DNA from: Farysia itapuensis
Taxonomy: Eukaryota; Basidiomycota; Ustilaginomycetes; Ustilaginales; Ustilaginaceae
Assembly (NCBI GenBank): GCA_023212645.1
Contig: JALBYC010000007.1
Location: 1-64,000, forward strand
Direction of reading: 5' to 3'
DNA length: 64,000 bases
Of this stretch, positions 1 to 11,335 are shown piece after piece. The notes under the pieces are model-generated. The model saw only the letters and a list, made by a program, of their open reading frames with translations. It searched no databases and was not told the origin of the DNA. The position numbers and the translations under genes are program-made. Position 1 is the stretch's first letter. Each line of letters begins with the position of its first letter.

Positions 1-386
1 CATATATATCCTGTCCTGATAGTCACATCCCTTGGTTAATTCATCTACATTCAACCCAATTCTCAGTGACTCTAACATTTTCAAACGCATTTTGTGTTAG
101 ACTCGTGAATTAACCGCAAGCGCCTTTTCGCGACCTATAGCGCGTCAGGCTGAGCGCTGAGCTGTGTGCTCGTCGATTCCAGACGGATAGTCAAAGTACA
201 ATTTGTTCTTGCAATCGCGCGTCTAGCACAGGCTGTGTACATCTTACATCGGAGCAAGGATGGGAGAAAAGTATGGTTGGTGTGAAGACACGCATCTTGC
301 GTGCCTTTTGCTGGTATGACGCTGTCGAATCACGACAATGCAGAGTGACTATGGGCACGGCCTGAGCTTTTTGGATCGTGTTTGCT
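1..386. other. 3' flank of ERV14, no gene seen
   Basis: This stretch lies downstream of the ERV14 stop on the minus strand. Both strands contain only short open frames without family features. I see no RNA gene or repeat; the AT-rich start has a short run of TA dinucleotides. Confidence 0.5.
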
Positions 387-1014
387 TTATTCGGTGTCGG
401 CAATCAAGGCCAGAATCATCCTGTATAGGTAGTAGAAGAAGCTGACCAAATAGAAACCCAGCTTGAAGAAGCACTCCTTCTTGTGACCCGACAACGTCCT
501 GAAGATCTCCGTTGCGTCTAGCGTATGATTTTTCTTCATGACCTTGTTGACGTTGAAGGCGACCAATGGAGCATTTAGGAGGAAGGCAATCCATTGCCCG
601 CTGAGCAGGAAAAATACTGTCACGACGGCGTGTGCTGCCATCTCGGGAAGAATGAACTGAAGAGAGCAACAATATACACTTCAGCAAGCGATCGTACCCT
701 CCTTGGCCGCCAATACGTACCTGGTTGAGCTTGTTGCAGAGGTCAATAGGGTTGATGTAGTCGCATTCCAAGTCTGAGAACATGATGATCTGTAGCAGCA
801 TAGTCGTAATGAGCCTCAGCAACAGTGCCTCGTGCACAATGTAACGAAACGTATTGGTTGGTACGTACGAAGAAGACCATGGTAAACAGCAGTACCGCTG
901 AAAGCAGCACCGAGAGAAGGAACAACCAGCCTGAGGTGGAACATCAACCGTAGGAGTCAGCACACTCTGAGCAGATTCACGCGCATCTCCACAAAGCTTA
1001 CCTTCACCCGACAT
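387..1014 (-). CDS. ERV14: Erv14/cornichon family COPII cargo receptor
   Basis: This is a cornichon-type cargo receptor that exports transmembrane proteins from the ER in COPII vesicles. Four exons can be read on the minus strand: 1014-1002, 930-869, 789-721 and 656-387. All three introns have GT...AG ends and the phases join cleanly into 137 residues, close to the 138 of yeast Erv14. The protein starts MSGEGWLFLLSVLL. It keeps the family segments FSDLECDYINPIDLCNKLNQ and IFRTLSGHKKECFFKLGFY and has three hydrophobic membrane segments. The first coding exon is only 13 nt. The gene is divergent from TSR4 and separated from it by about 800 bp. The family call is very secure; the exon edges are inferred from splice consensus and alignment. 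Confidence 0.93.
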
Positions 1015-1816
1015 CTTAGGGAAAAGTCGATCTGGATAAGCTTCGATGGGTAGGCGTAGTCAGGTGTCACTGCGATGCCAGGTAGCTGTGCAGGCTTGGG
1101 TGTCGTGTAGACGGATATGAGTGCTGTGTGATATGTGGAGATGGCAGGGTGAGAAGATAGTCAAACAAGCCGCCGCTTTCTATTCACATTTCCGAAGCGT
1201 CATTGTTTCACAGCGGATATGTACAAATCGCCAAAATCCCGTGCGATCCCTTTCAGATTTTTCATCGAAGATGATCACTAAGTGCCTAGTACAGACTGTA
1301 TCTCAGAGAACACTTCAGATCTCGTCGAGCACTGCGCGAGAAGTGAGCTATCGGCCATATAGTCATGTCATCAATGGTGATCGAGACATGCTGGGTGTTA
1401 GACTTTGTACACTCCCGCAGCGTCATTTTTTCTTCGTCTTTTTCGGCTGCGATTTTGTTCAAGCTTTTGTCGACTTTTTGAATCTTCCGATCTTTTTCCT
1501 TCTTCCTCACGACATATACCTCCTCATATACCTACGTAGTGATACGTTTCAACACAGCGTAAGTTTCTCATACAGTTGTATTGCGACACCATTGGGAACC
1601 GGCGATAATGATGAACAAACACTAGATGACGAGTCTTAGGGCTCCGCATTGCGGGAGGCACGTTGAAACTTTTACCGGTGAAGACGCCCGCGGAGTTCTG
1701 TGCTTACAAAACTGTGGCTACCTACTCCTGAACTGTCAGACCCCGTATTCATAACATTCGCTCCTACTACTACGTTACTTGAGCAGATTACTGACTGGAT
1801 CTTTTGGTTCTTCTAG
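1015..1816. other. Intergenic region between ERV14 and TSR4
   Basis: This is a divergent promoter region. A 172-codon plus-strand open frame (1121-1639) has no domain, odd composition and no homologue that I recognise, so I do not call it a gene. A cttctag directly before the TSR4 ATG could be the acceptor of a 5' UTR intron. Confidence 0.4.
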
Positions 1817-3596
1817 ATGCCGGGCTCATCAGCCGATGACGATTATGACTCGGACTCTGGCTCCGACTTTGATGCTTCTGAGACTCAATTAGGGCTTGCA
1901 GATGGCCCATTAGAAGACGACGATGAGGCAAATCCGCTAGTATCAAAAATTGGCGGTCGTGCAGCATGGCTTCCAATGCGGTCTACCCCACCACATAATA
2001 TCGCCCTTTGCAAGACCTGTCATCAGGAAATGCAGCTCCTGGTGCAGATCTTCGCTCCTCTTGTAGAATCAGCCTACGATCGGTGTCTTCTCGTCTGGGG
2101 TTGTTCAAGGTCCAAGTGCCAACGTATCGATGCATCCTCGTAAGTTCAAGTGATCAACAGCGGTGACGATGCAAAGCGATGGCACATGATTAGTGCAATT
2201 TCTTCACTTGAGCCCCTTCGGGTACTGAAAAGAATAATCTTTGACAAACGAGCTTTTTAACAATGATGCCATCATTGCCTTCGTCACCTACTCTCGCCAC
2301 CTGTGCGAGGACTATCAGAACAAGCACTGACCCATTGACCCATGGTTCTACAGGCTTCGAGTAATAAGAATACTCAAGTTCAATGCACGATGGGCGGCAA
2401 AGCTGGCCAAGCAAAAGGCAAGGCGTCAAGCTCGTGAACAAGCTGAGCGTGAGCGACTAGCTGCCGAGGAGAAGATGAGGCAGGAGCAGAAAGAGCGTTC
2501 CAAAGTCAATCCATTCGGATCAACAGCCAACGCTTCTTCCGCTGGTCCCAATGCTGGTCTGGGTGGAATGCTCTTTGGTGCTGCAAGCAATCCTTTCGCC
2601 GCAATCACTTCTCCCGAAGACAATGCCGAAGCACACGAACAAGCATCAGACGTGTCTGATTCTGACGAAGACAGCCAAGAATCAGAAACCGAGCGTCTTG
2701 CTGAAGAGCTCGCAATAAAGTCTGATCTCGAAGCCGTCTCTGACTCTGTCAGCTGGGTTACCTCGTCCTCACGATATCCACCTCTATATCTGAACACAAT
2801 TCCCGAGCCATCCTCGTCGTCCCTCTCTCGCAAGCTCACAGCACAAGAACTTGAACTTCTCAAAAAAGCGTCTACCGCTGCACCCGGTGAAACCGGAAAT
2901 TTTGATGAGGCCGAACTCAAAGGATTTGCGAAAGAAGGCTACGAGAAGATGCTTCTTGACGGTGTTGACGATACCTTCGAGCGCTTCGTTAAACGCGTAT
3001 CTGTCGAAGGCAGACAGGTGGTCCGTTACGAATTTGGAGGGGAGCCGATGCCCTTCCATGCTCGAGGAGCTGTGTACAGCATGTTGTGGCCCAAGCCTAG
3101 TACCACGCGTCCCAAGGCAGGCGAGCAGGTGTCTGTCACCAAAGCGTCTTTCAAGACTTCTACCGGAGCTGGCCAGGCTGCCGAACAGAGAAAATACACA
3201 GACTCCAATATTCCACCGTGTCCTGCTTGCGGCTCATCCCGAGTCTTTGAGGCCCAGCTTATGCCAAACTTGATCAACACGCTTAAAGCTGACGCCATAC
3301 AAGCTGCAGATGGCACTCTACTCTCAGCTTCAACACAGGCCGATGGCATGTTGTCGGAAGAAGCTCAACGGAAACGCGACATTGAGCGCGCTCTCGGTCG
3401 GACGCTTTCCCAAACCCCTTCGGCAGAAGGCGAGGCTTTCACGCACACAGGCGCGTATCTGGACTCTGTCACTGGTCTGGTCTGGAGCACCGCTTTCGTC
3501 TTCGTCTGCTCCAAGGACTGCTGCGTTCCCACTGCTGGTTCCGACGATGAGTGTTGGCGAGAAGAGTTCATCGCTGCCCAGTTTGAGGACGAGTAA
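1817..3596 (+). CDS. TSR4: Tsr4/PDCD2-family ribosome biogenesis protein
   Basis: This is the homologue of yeast Tsr4 and human PDCD2/PDCD2L. In yeast, Tsr4 is a dedicated chaperone of ribosomal protein uS5 (Rps2) and is needed for 20S pre-rRNA processing. There are two exons, 1817-2139 and 2354-3596, with donor gtaagt and acceptor ctacag, giving 521 residues. The acidic N-terminus is followed by a CxxC zinc pair (C65, C68) in an LCKTC context and a second pair in WGCSRSKC (C96, C101). The basic Arg/Lys/Glu-rich helix follows the splice junction. The PDCD2_C domain carries PPCPACGSS near residue 395 and FVCSKDCC near residue 493. Without splicing, the frame ends right after the second zinc pair, which supports the intron. 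The start is the first ATG of the open frame. Confidence 0.92.
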
Positions 3597-3831
3597 CCGG
3601 CATGAGTCTTTCCTATTTTTGTCCTTCCAATTTGCTGCATACTCCCTTCTTCCCATTCCCTGTCCCTTTTCCCAGCATTCTGCATATTCTATTCCCTTGC
3701 ATCAGCATCTCCCACAGTCTCAAAGGATATCCTCGCACTCATTGTTGATGCGTAAACACAGCATACATTAAAGCTCAATTGTGCAGGGGGAAGCGAAAGG
3801 AAACGTCTGAATGTGTGAGTATAAGAGTCGA

Positions 3832-6630
3832 TCAAGAGTCGTGGTGTTCGTCGTGTTCGTCGTCATGCATCTCGGGGGCAGAGTGTTTGGTCTGCAGGAA
3901 GCGCTTCTTGCGCTCGCTGAGGGTGAGCGGTACGAATCGGGTGCACAACGCGGCAAGCAGCGCCATGAGCCCACCAAAGCGTAAGACCCAAATTGTGCCT
4001 TCCGCCGGGTTCGTACTGTCGTGTCTGTGCTTCAAGATCGTGCTATGTGCTGACTGGACTATCTTCTGGCCAAGGACAAGGTGAATGCCGTCGGTCTGAT
4101 GACTCGCGGGATCGAGAGCTTTAAAGATGAGGGACGAAATGATGGCGACAATGAATTGCGGGATGACAATGGCCAAATTGTGGATGCCCAGGATGGTACC
4201 TCCTCCTCCGCCTGTTCGCCGACGGTCGACGTAATCATCGTCATGCTCATCGTACTCTTCCAGGTCATCATCGTAGTCGTCGTCTGACTCTTCATCCACT
4301 GCATTATTGAAAGCAGATGAGCGATCGAGATAGTGTCGATGACTTGTCCGCGTCGGGCTGCTCAAGCTCTTCGGCAGTGGCGCACAGTCGACTAACGACG
4401 ACCGTAATCGATCTCTAGCAGCCTCCTCACCCGAGAAAGCTCCAAAAGAGGCGCGTGACGGCGTTCGAATAGGGCTGCCATGTGACTCGCTCAGTCTTCT
4501 CGCATGCGGAGAACTTTGCGGGTTGATGTAGCGAATCGCCACTCCTCCTCGGCTTTTTTTGCTGCCAACGCTTACAGTATCAGCATTGGCTGAGGGAGGC
4601 GCGGAAGAGACATCGTCGATTGGTGCTGCAGCAGAGCTGCGAATGCTTTCCCTCCTTGCTTTGCGCTGAGCTCGTTCCTCGACTGCGCGCGTGCGAGCTC
4701 GAGTTTGAGTGGGGCTCCAATGGTCACTGTCAAACTCGAAGGGCGAGACGCCTGTCTCGGCTTCACGCACGAATTCACCGACCATGGCAAACGGAGCCCA
4801 TGCGGCTACGCTCCACGGAAGACCAACAAGTGCAATGAGTATGGTGACCTGTTGGACGGTCTCTGCCCACACAGTGCCAAGCAGCATCAATGTCGCGAAG
4901 AACAAGCTTGCTAGTGTCCAGAAGGTTCGCAAGGTCAGTCCGTCGCGAACTCCGCGATAGAAGCGCTTGGCGATTGGCAATTTGGGCTCGTTCCCGTGCG
5001 CAAGCAAAGGCGACAATTCTGGATCTTCCATCGTGTCAACACGAAGATCCGCATGGGCTACAGAGTCGTCTTGAACGTCTTCTTCAAGTTTTATGGAGCC
5101 GGACCGACGCTTTTCGCCTGCCAGGGAAAGGTATGGAAGCAAAGCACCACACGTCAAAGCTACGAGAGCAAACAGCAACATGGCGAAAGAACCGCGCTCG
5201 GCATCGCGGTCTGACTTTGGCTCGCCGCTCGCGTCACCATCCGCGACAAAGAGCGAATTTTGTTTTTGACGATCCAGCTTGCGCTGGTATTCAGCTGTTT
5301 GGAGGACATAAGTCGTTCCATAGAATAGGAAAGGGAACCAGCCCATGAATGCAAACATTTGGACGAGGCAGATTCGTCTGACAGGCCTCGGCAATCGGCG
5401 TATGCCGTGCCAAACGTTGTCTGTCGTCTCTTTGGCTTGCTGCCACATCGCAGCGCCAAACCAGGTCTTTGACCGAGTTTCCTGCATGTAAAAATCTGGC
5501 TGCTTCTCCTGAATGGAAGCTATCGTGATAGTCACACAGGTGAGCATGCCAATGATGGAAACAAGGGCAAATCTGCGAAACTGGCCGCCGCCTATCCAGC
5601 TCAGTTCTTGCCAAGAAGCCAGATCGAGCCAGCCACACAGGTAGCCGACAACATTGCCAATGTGCGTCATTCGTCCGTGCCAGGCATTTGCAACGCTTTG
5701 CTGCTCGCTAGGCGCAGTGTCCAAGATGAGAGCTCGTGATGCGGCCTGCAACCCGTTTAAAGCAAAGTCGAGAATCCAGAAGGCAGCAATCGACACAATC
5801 TGTGTAGTATACTGTACCAGCTCGTTTCGCTTGGGATCCCAGTCTGCGAGTCCGCCTCCGGTGAAATCCACAATGGCAACCGAGATAGGCACAGAATAAG
5901 CAAGTGTAATGGTCGAGAGCGTCAAGAGAGCAGCTGAGATCGCCATGTACTTTCGTCTTCTATATGGGGATGTAGACGTGTCGGAGAGGGAGCCTACGAC
6001 GGGTTGAGCGATCAGACCACTGAGAGGACCTGCAAGCCAAACAAAGCTTGTACTTTGCTCACTGAGACCCAGGGAGAGAAGGTATGGCGTGCCATACGCT
6101 AGTTCCAGGGTCCAGGCCAACTGTGCGCCTGCCAAGCTGATTGTCAGCGCAATCAAGCCTACTTTGGTGAGCTTGGCATCTGGAAGTCTGAGCTGTGCAA
6201 GAGGATACTCTCTGTTATCAGCTGGAGCAATAGGGGTCCGATAGAGACTGAGACTAAGAGCAGCCTTGCATCGGGCAGCAAACTGCTGCCACGCCCCAGG
6301 CAGACTATTTTGGATTGACCATTGATTGGCTTCTCTGGCATCGGATTCTTCCACTAGCCGACGTAGTCGCGCTGCCTTTGCATCTTCCGATTCGGTGCGC
6401 CAGAGATGGAAACCGTTGCGACGTCGCTCGTCGTAAGGAGAGGCGCCGTTGATTGGTTCAGAAGACCGGCTCTGATGCGCAGGATTGTGCGGGGAGCGAA
6501 GCAGCTCTTCCAAGCTAGTGGGAGCCTCCGGAGTTTGTACTAGGTATTGTCCATTAAGGCTAGGTTGCGACGCACTCCCATTGGAAGTAAATGTTGCGGT
6601 GTTGTCAGATGAAGCATGGATGGGAGACAT
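3832..6630 (-). CDS. GPH/SLC45-type sugar (sucrose or alpha-glucoside) transporter
   Basis: This is a 932-residue major facilitator of the glycoside-pentoside-hexuronide/SLC45 branch. It resembles fission yeast Sut1 and plant SUC carriers, so proton-coupled uptake of sucrose, maltose or a related glucoside across the plasma membrane is the likely role (inference). The first helices carry LAGAQLAWTLELAYGTPYLL and the loop 2-3 signature has GSLSDTSTSPYRRRKY. A long soluble loop between the last helices contains Ser/Arg-rich and strongly acidic stretches. The frame opens upstream with a TTG; the first ATG in frame is at 6630 and gives MSPIHASSD, which I take as the start. The gene faces TSR4 tail to tail, about 235 bp apart. 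Confidence 0.85.
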   Translation of the reverse strand: MSPIHASSDNTATFTSNGSASQPSLNGQYLVQTPEAPTSLEELLRSPHNPAHQSRSSEPINGASPYDERRRNGFHLWRTESEDAKAARLRRLVEESDAREANQWSIQNSLPGAWQQFAARCKAALSLSLYRTPIAPADNREYPLAQLRLPDAKLTKVGLIALTISLAGAQLAWTLELAYGTPYLLSLGLSEQSTSFVWLAGPLSGLIAQPVVGSLSDTSTSPYRRRKYMAISAALLTLSTITLAYSVPISVAIVDFTGGGLADWDPKRNELVQYTTQIVSIAAFWILDFALNGLQAASRALILDTAPSEQQSVANAWHGRMTHIGNVVGYLCGWLDLASWQELSWIGGGQFRRFALVSIIGMLTCVTITIASIQEKQPDFYMQETRSKTWFGAAMWQQAKETTDNVWHGIRRLPRPVRRICLVQMFAFMGWFPFLFYGTTYVLQTAEYQRKLDRQKQNSLFVADGDASGEPKSDRDAERGSFAMLLFALVALTCGALLPYLSLAGEKRRSGSIKLEEDVQDDSVAHADLRVDTMEDPELSPLLAHGNEPKLPIAKRFYRGVRDGLTLRTFWTLASLFFATLMLLGTVWAETVQQVTILIALVGLPWSVAAWAPFAMVGEFVREAETGVSPFEFDSDHWSPTQTRARTRAVEERAQRKARRESIRSSAAAPIDDVSSAPPSANADTVSVGSKKSRGGVAIRYINPQSSPHARRLSESHGSPIRTPSRASFGAFSGEEAARDRLRSSLVDCAPLPKSLSSPTRTSHRHYLDRSSAFNNAVDEESDDDYDDDLEEYDEHDDDYVDRRRTGGGGGTILGIHNLAIVIPQFIVAIISSLIFKALDPASHQTDGIHLVLGQKIVQSAHSTILKHRHDSTNPAEGTIWVLRFGGLMALLAALCTRFVPLTLSERKKRFLQTKHSAPEMHDDEHDEHHDS

Positions 6631-7072
6631 CGTATGAACAAGACAGCAAGCAAAGTTTAGACCTGCCACTACCAATTTACCAGAGCTTCAGACTTGCGTC
6701 AGCACTAAAACGGGTACAACATGCTGAAGAGCGGCAGAACAGGCAGAGGTCACCAAGAGATGGTGATGACAGGAGAGTGGGTCCAGCCACCTGCGGCATT
6801 TGGGCCGCACATCGTACTGCGTACCACCTCCACAGCTCCACAGCCGATTCGAGGATCTGAATTTGCATCGGGATCGGGGCTCTTGCAATTCACGATTCCT
6901 GATTTCTTCTCAAGCTAGAATCCGCAGCCGTAAAGCACCACCATCCATCAAGCCATCCCGCTCTACTAGTAGCGCAGAGAAGCAGCTCTCGTAGCGGAGA
7001 CCTGCAAAAACAGAGCTGTAGTGCGCTTGCTCTTAGCGGCCGCTCCTGTTGCCTTGCTTCATACTCTTCACG
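6631..7072. other. Divergent promoter region, transporter and SNU114
   Basis: About 440 bp separate the two divergent start codons. No RNA gene or recognisable ORF is visible. A NotI-like gcggccgc sits about 35 bp before the SNU114 ATG. Confidence 0.4.
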
Positions 7073-10051
7073 ATGGACGACTATGACGAGTTCGGTAATT
7101 ACATTGGTCCACTGTCAGACTCGGACGACAGCTCGGGAGAAGAGCTTGGGGAGGAGGTGCCGTCACCACAGCCGCAGCATAGAGAGCATCAACCACTAGA
7201 AGGATACGATGACGATGCTGACAATTCGGCTGACTTGGAAGTCGACGAGCACGGAAACATAGTTCCGCAGCACCAATTAGTCCGGATCGACGAAGCTCCG
7301 TCCAATGCTGTCGTGTTGCACGAAGACAAGAGGTACTATCTCTCAGCGGCTGAAGTGTACGGAGAGGAGGTCGAGACGTTGGTACAAGAGGAGGACGCTC
7401 AGCCACTTTCTGTTCCCATTATCGAGCCTGTCAAGATTCGCCGTTTTGGCATCCAAGAGCAGGGGCTGCCCGAGACAAGATTCGAGCGTTCCTACATGAC
7501 CAGTCTGATGAATTTCCCAGACATGGTACGCAACGTCGCTGTTGTAGGACACCTTCACCATGGCAAGACAAGTTTATTGGACATGCTTGTCTTTGAAACT
7601 CACAAGATGCAGATTGATATTGACCAGCATACTCGTTACACCGACTCACACCTTCTGGAGAGGGACCGAGGAATTTCGATCAAATCTGCTCCCTTATCTC
7701 TGGTTCTGGAAGGAACTAGGCGCAAATCGTACCTTTTCAACGCGATAGATACCCCGGGTCACACCAACTTCCAGGATGAAGTAGCAGCAGCTGCGCGCCT
7801 AGCAGATGGTGTAGTGCTCGTTGTCGACGTTGTTGAAGGAGTCATGTGCAACACCGAACATATAATCCGACACTGCCTGAAACACGACCTACCAATGGTT
7901 TTAGTCCTGAACAAAATAGACCGCCTCATCTTGGAGCTCCGCCTGCCCCCAAATGAAGCATACTACAAGATTCGACACGCGATAGAAGAGGTCAACAACT
8001 GCATAGCCTCAATCAACCCTGACCCCTCACTCCGTCTTGGACCGGAGCGAGGCAACGTCGCATTTGCATCCACGCAAATAGGATACTGCTTCACGCTTCG
8101 CAGCTTCGCAAAGCTCTATGCAGACTCCTTTGGCGGGGGAGTTGACATCGATGAATTTGCCATGCGACTATGGGGCAACATCTACTTTAACGAGGAGTCG
8201 CGCAACTTTTCGCGGAAGCCATCGGATCCTGAGAGCAAGCGCTCGTTCGTCCACTTTATCCTGGAGCCATTGTACAAAATATACACGTCAGTGCTGTCCT
8301 CTGACAAGGACAGCTTGAGAAAGACTCTGGCAAAGTTGAAAATACACCTCAAACCAGCAGTCTACAAGATAGATGTACGGCCACTCCTCAAAATCGTCCT
8401 CAACCAGTTCCTTGGGCCCTCTCAGGGTCTCGTCGATATTGTAGTTGACCACATTCCTTCACCCAAGGCAGCGGCCGCGCGGCGCCTCGCGAAGGACTAT
8501 TCCGGGCCACCAGCAGGCTTGCTGTACAACTCGATGGCGAACTGCGATGCAGAAGGACCGCTGGTAGTTCAAGTGACCAAGCTGTATCAAACGATTGATG
8601 CCGCTGAATTTCGTGCATTCGGACGAGTCATGTCGGGCACAGCTCGCCCTGGTGCTCGAGTCAGAGTATTGGGAGAACAATTTTCCCAAGACGACGATGA
8701 GGATATGATGATCGCTGAGATTCAAGACACGTGGATCAACGAGACGCGGTACGTTGTACCCACAGAAGGAGTGCCTGCCGGCAATTGGGTCCTGCTCGGG
8801 GGCGTCGATGCATCCATTTTCAAGTCGGCCACCATCGTCGACTTCTCCACGCCACCCGAAGAGCTCTACATCTTCTCTGCGGTACAACACATGACGCAGT
8901 CTGTCTTGAAATTGTCCGTTGAGCCTTTAAACCCAACGGAGCTGCCCAAGATGCTCGAAGGTCTTCGCAAGATCAGCAAAAGCTACCCACTTGCCGTGAC
9001 AAAGGTGGAAGAGTCAGGCGAACATGTCATCCTTGGAACGGGAGAGCTGTACCTGGACTGCGTGATGCACGACTTGCGAGTACTCTTCTCCGAGATTGAG
9101 ATCAGAATTTCTGATCCCGTCGTGCGATTCTGCGAGACTGTGGTCGAAACTTCGGCTGTCAAATGCTATGCAAATACCCCAAACAAGAAGAACAAACTCA
9201 CGATCATCTGTGAGCCTTTGGAGAAAGGCATTGCAGAAGACATCGAGTCTGGCAGATTGAATCTCAAGTCGCCGCCCAAAGTGCTCGCCAAACAGCTGCA
9301 AGAACAATATGGGTGGGATCTGCTTGCGAGCAGAAGTGTATGGGTCTTTGGACCGGATGAAAAGGGACCAAACATCTTGGTGGACGACACTTTACCGTCC
9401 GAGGTAGACAAGAAGCTACTCTACTCTATCAAGGAAAGCATATCGCAAGGCTTCCAGTGGGGTTGCCGGGAAGGCCCGCTGTGCGACGAGCCGATTCGAA
9501 ACGTCAAGTTCCGCATTCTGGACGCCACAATTGCCGCAGAAGCAATTCAGAGGGGAGGTGGGCAAATCATTCCGACAGCCAGAAGAGCGTGTTACGCAGC
9601 GTTCTTGATGGCGACGCCCCGACTGATGGAGCCTATCTATGCTGTCGAGGTACAATCTCCTGCCGAGTCCATCGCCGCCATCTACACAATCCTTGCCAAA
9701 CGCAGAGGCCATGTCGTTCAAGACGCTCCCAAGCCTGGCACACCGCTCTTTACCGTGAAAGCCTACATTCCGGTCATTGACGCCAACGGATTCGAGACGG
9801 ACCTGCGCGTTGCCACACAGGGCAAAGCTTTTTGTCTACAGATGTTCTCGCACTGGTCCATTGTGCCAGGCAGCCCCACCGACCAATCCATCAAGTTGCG
9901 TCCGCTCGAACCGGCCCCACCCCTCGGTCTTGCTCGTGACTTTGCGCTCAAGACTCGTCGTAGAAAAGGTCTGCAGGACAACATCGCTGTCGCTTCGTAT
10001 CTAGACGCTGAGATGACCGTCGCTCTCGCTCAAGCCGGTATCGAAATTTAG
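7073..10051 (+). CDS. SNU114: U5 snRNP GTPase Snu114/EFTUD2
   Basis: This is the EF-2-like GTPase of the U5 snRNP, which controls spliceosome activation and disassembly together with Brr2 and Prp8. It has 992 residues, the usual length. The acidic N-terminus starts MDDYDEFGNYIG, which is highly typical of EFTUD2/Cwf10 and fixes the ATG at 7073 (the frame is open 8 codons further up). The G domain shows G1 as GHLHHGKTS (near residue 157), DTPGHTNF (226-233) and NKIDRL (280-285). EF-2-like domains II-V follow, with the C-terminal segment RRRKGLQDNIAVASYLD. It is intronless as far as I can see. Confidence 0.96.
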   Translation: MDDYDEFGNYIGPLSDSDDSSGEELGEEVPSPQPQHREHQPLEGYDDDADNSADLEVDEHGNIVPQHQLVRIDEAPSNAVVLHEDKRYYLSAAEVYGEEVETLVQEEDAQPLSVPIIEPVKIRRFGIQEQGLPETRFERSYMTSLMNFPDMVRNVAVVGHLHHGKTSLLDMLVFETHKMQIDIDQHTRYTDSHLLERDRGISIKSAPLSLVLEGTRRKSYLFNAIDTPGHTNFQDEVAAAARLADGVVLVVDVVEGVMCNTEHIIRHCLKHDLPMVLVLNKIDRLILELRLPPNEAYYKIRHAIEEVNNCIASINPDPSLRLGPERGNVAFASTQIGYCFTLRSFAKLYADSFGGGVDIDEFAMRLWGNIYFNEESRNFSRKPSDPESKRSFVHFILEPLYKIYTSVLSSDKDSLRKTLAKLKIHLKPAVYKIDVRPLLKIVLNQFLGPSQGLVDIVVDHIPSPKAAAARRLAKDYSGPPAGLLYNSMANCDAEGPLVVQVTKLYQTIDAAEFRAFGRVMSGTARPGARVRVLGEQFSQDDDEDMMIAEIQDTWINETRYVVPTEGVPAGNWVLLGGVDASIFKSATIVDFSTPPEELYIFSAVQHMTQSVLKLSVEPLNPTELPKMLEGLRKISKSYPLAVTKVEESGEHVILGTGELYLDCVMHDLRVLFSEIEIRISDPVVRFCETVVETSAVKCYANTPNKKNKLTIICEPLEKGIAEDIESGRLNLKSPPKVLAKQLQEQYGWDLLASRSVWVFGPDEKGPNILVDDTLPSEVDKKLLYSIKESISQGFQWGCREGPLCDEPIRNVKFRILDATIAAEAIQRGGGQIIPTARRACYAAFLMATPRLMEPIYAVEVQSPAESIAAIYTILAKRRGHVVQDAPKPGTPLFTVKAYIPVIDANGFETDLRVATQGKAFCLQMFSHWSIVPGSPTDQSIKLRPLEPAPPLGLARDFALKTRRRKGLQDNIAVASYLDAEMTVALAQAGIEI

Positions 10052-10159
10052 CGATCAGCACGTATGTATGGTCACTGATTATATTATTACAGCATATAGC
10101 ACAAACACGTCTGTGATGTCGTGAAGGCGATATTGCGCTGATGGGAGCAAAGGGCGCCG

Positions 10160-10812
10160 TTACCAGAATGGTTTGTTGGGGTCTTCTTCTGGATCAGTGT
10201 CTGCAATCAAGTCGTGCTGTTCCAAAAGCTTCTCCAATTGGCCATCCTTATGCACTATGGAGCGTAAGAGGTTAGTGAGAGCTCAGCGAGGTCAGAGAAA
10301 TTGTCGAGGCACTCACTTTCGGTTATGAGATCGCAGCCACCGATGAACTCGCCGTCAATGTAGACTTGCGGGATTGTTGGCCATTCCGAGTACTCCTTGA
10401 TCGCCGCACGCAGCTCTTGGTCCTCAAGGATGTTGTAAGACTTGAACTTGTCCTTCTTGATGTTATTGAATTCCATGATGATAGCCACGGCTCTAGAGAA
10501 GCCGCACATGGGCTGCTGTGGCGTGCCCTTCATGAACACGACGATGGGAAACTCTTTCACAGCTGCGTCGATCTTGGCTCGCGTCTCGGTTGACAAGTAT
10601 CTCGCTGCTGTTGAAGCTACTTGAGGCATGTATCGACCCGCAGATTGCACTGCAAACGGCGAAGAGGTGGAAAGCAGGGGCGAGGATCGCATTCCTGCCG
10701 AGCGCTGCACAATGAGACGAAAGGACCAGATTCAGTGACAAGGCACGCGAGAGAACTTTAGGCTAAAAGGACTCACCAGCGCTCCGACGCTTTGACGGAA
10801 GAGCATCGACAT
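10160..10812 (-). CDS. GRX5: Mitochondrial monothiol glutaredoxin Grx5
   Basis: This CGFS-type monothiol glutaredoxin passes Fe-S clusters from the mitochondrial scaffold to acceptor proteins. Three exons are read as 10812-10777, 10704-10317 and 10254-10160, with introns of 72 and 62 nt. The result is 172 residues. Residues 1 to about 45 are Arg/Ser-rich without acidic residues, as in a mitochondrial presequence. The core has VVFMKGTPQQPMCGFSRAV with the single active cysteine, then WPTIPQVYIDGEFIGGCD. The last exon supplies MHKDGQLEKLL and ends PNKPFW. The ATG of the final exon is split across the junction (A|TG). A second in-frame ATG two codons down (10806) could serve as well. Confidence 0.94.
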
Positions 10813-11335
10813 ATCTGCTGTACGATAGTGGCGAAGGTGTGTAAGTGTGTGGAGTGGGAAGAAATTGCTCGCACATAAATCCGAGAAAGGATGGCGGTGA
10901 CTTTCGCGCTTTCGATCAGGTCTTCCTGATTAGTCATCCAAACCTGAGCGTGTAGTTCCCGTCTAAACCACACGTTTCACTATCCTACATCAACTCATAT
11001 TCGTGATTCGCGATTGTCAAACGAGTAGATATGATCAGACAGACATGTAATTGATCGAGGAGAGAACCGGAGCAAGACAAGTAGAGCAGTAATGATAGGC
11101 AGGATCTAGTTTTTTTCGGGGTTTTGTGGTTTATAGGACGAGAGACGATTGGAGGCGGGAGTCTTGGAACGATACAGAGTTGTCCGGAAGGGCCGAAATA
11201 AGAAACGCAGGGTACGACGGTGATCAAATGCCGTGACACAGCTGCAACGAGAAAGGGAGAACCAAAGAAAGCAAAGATCTTTTGAAGAGAAGCGAAGAAG
11301 CGAGAGAGGAGCGATGCTGCCTACGATGTCCGAGG
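10813..11335. other. Intergenic region, GRX5 promoter and bZIP 3' flank
   Basis: This stretch holds the GRX5 upstream region and the 3' UTR of the bZIP gene. Only short frames without features are seen. No RNA gene is visible. Confidence 0.4.

Noticed and set aside
1121..1639. 172-codon plus-strand open frame upstream of TSR4
   Set aside because: No domain, unlikely composition (many Cys, Phe and Arg without pattern), and it lies in a divergent promoter region.
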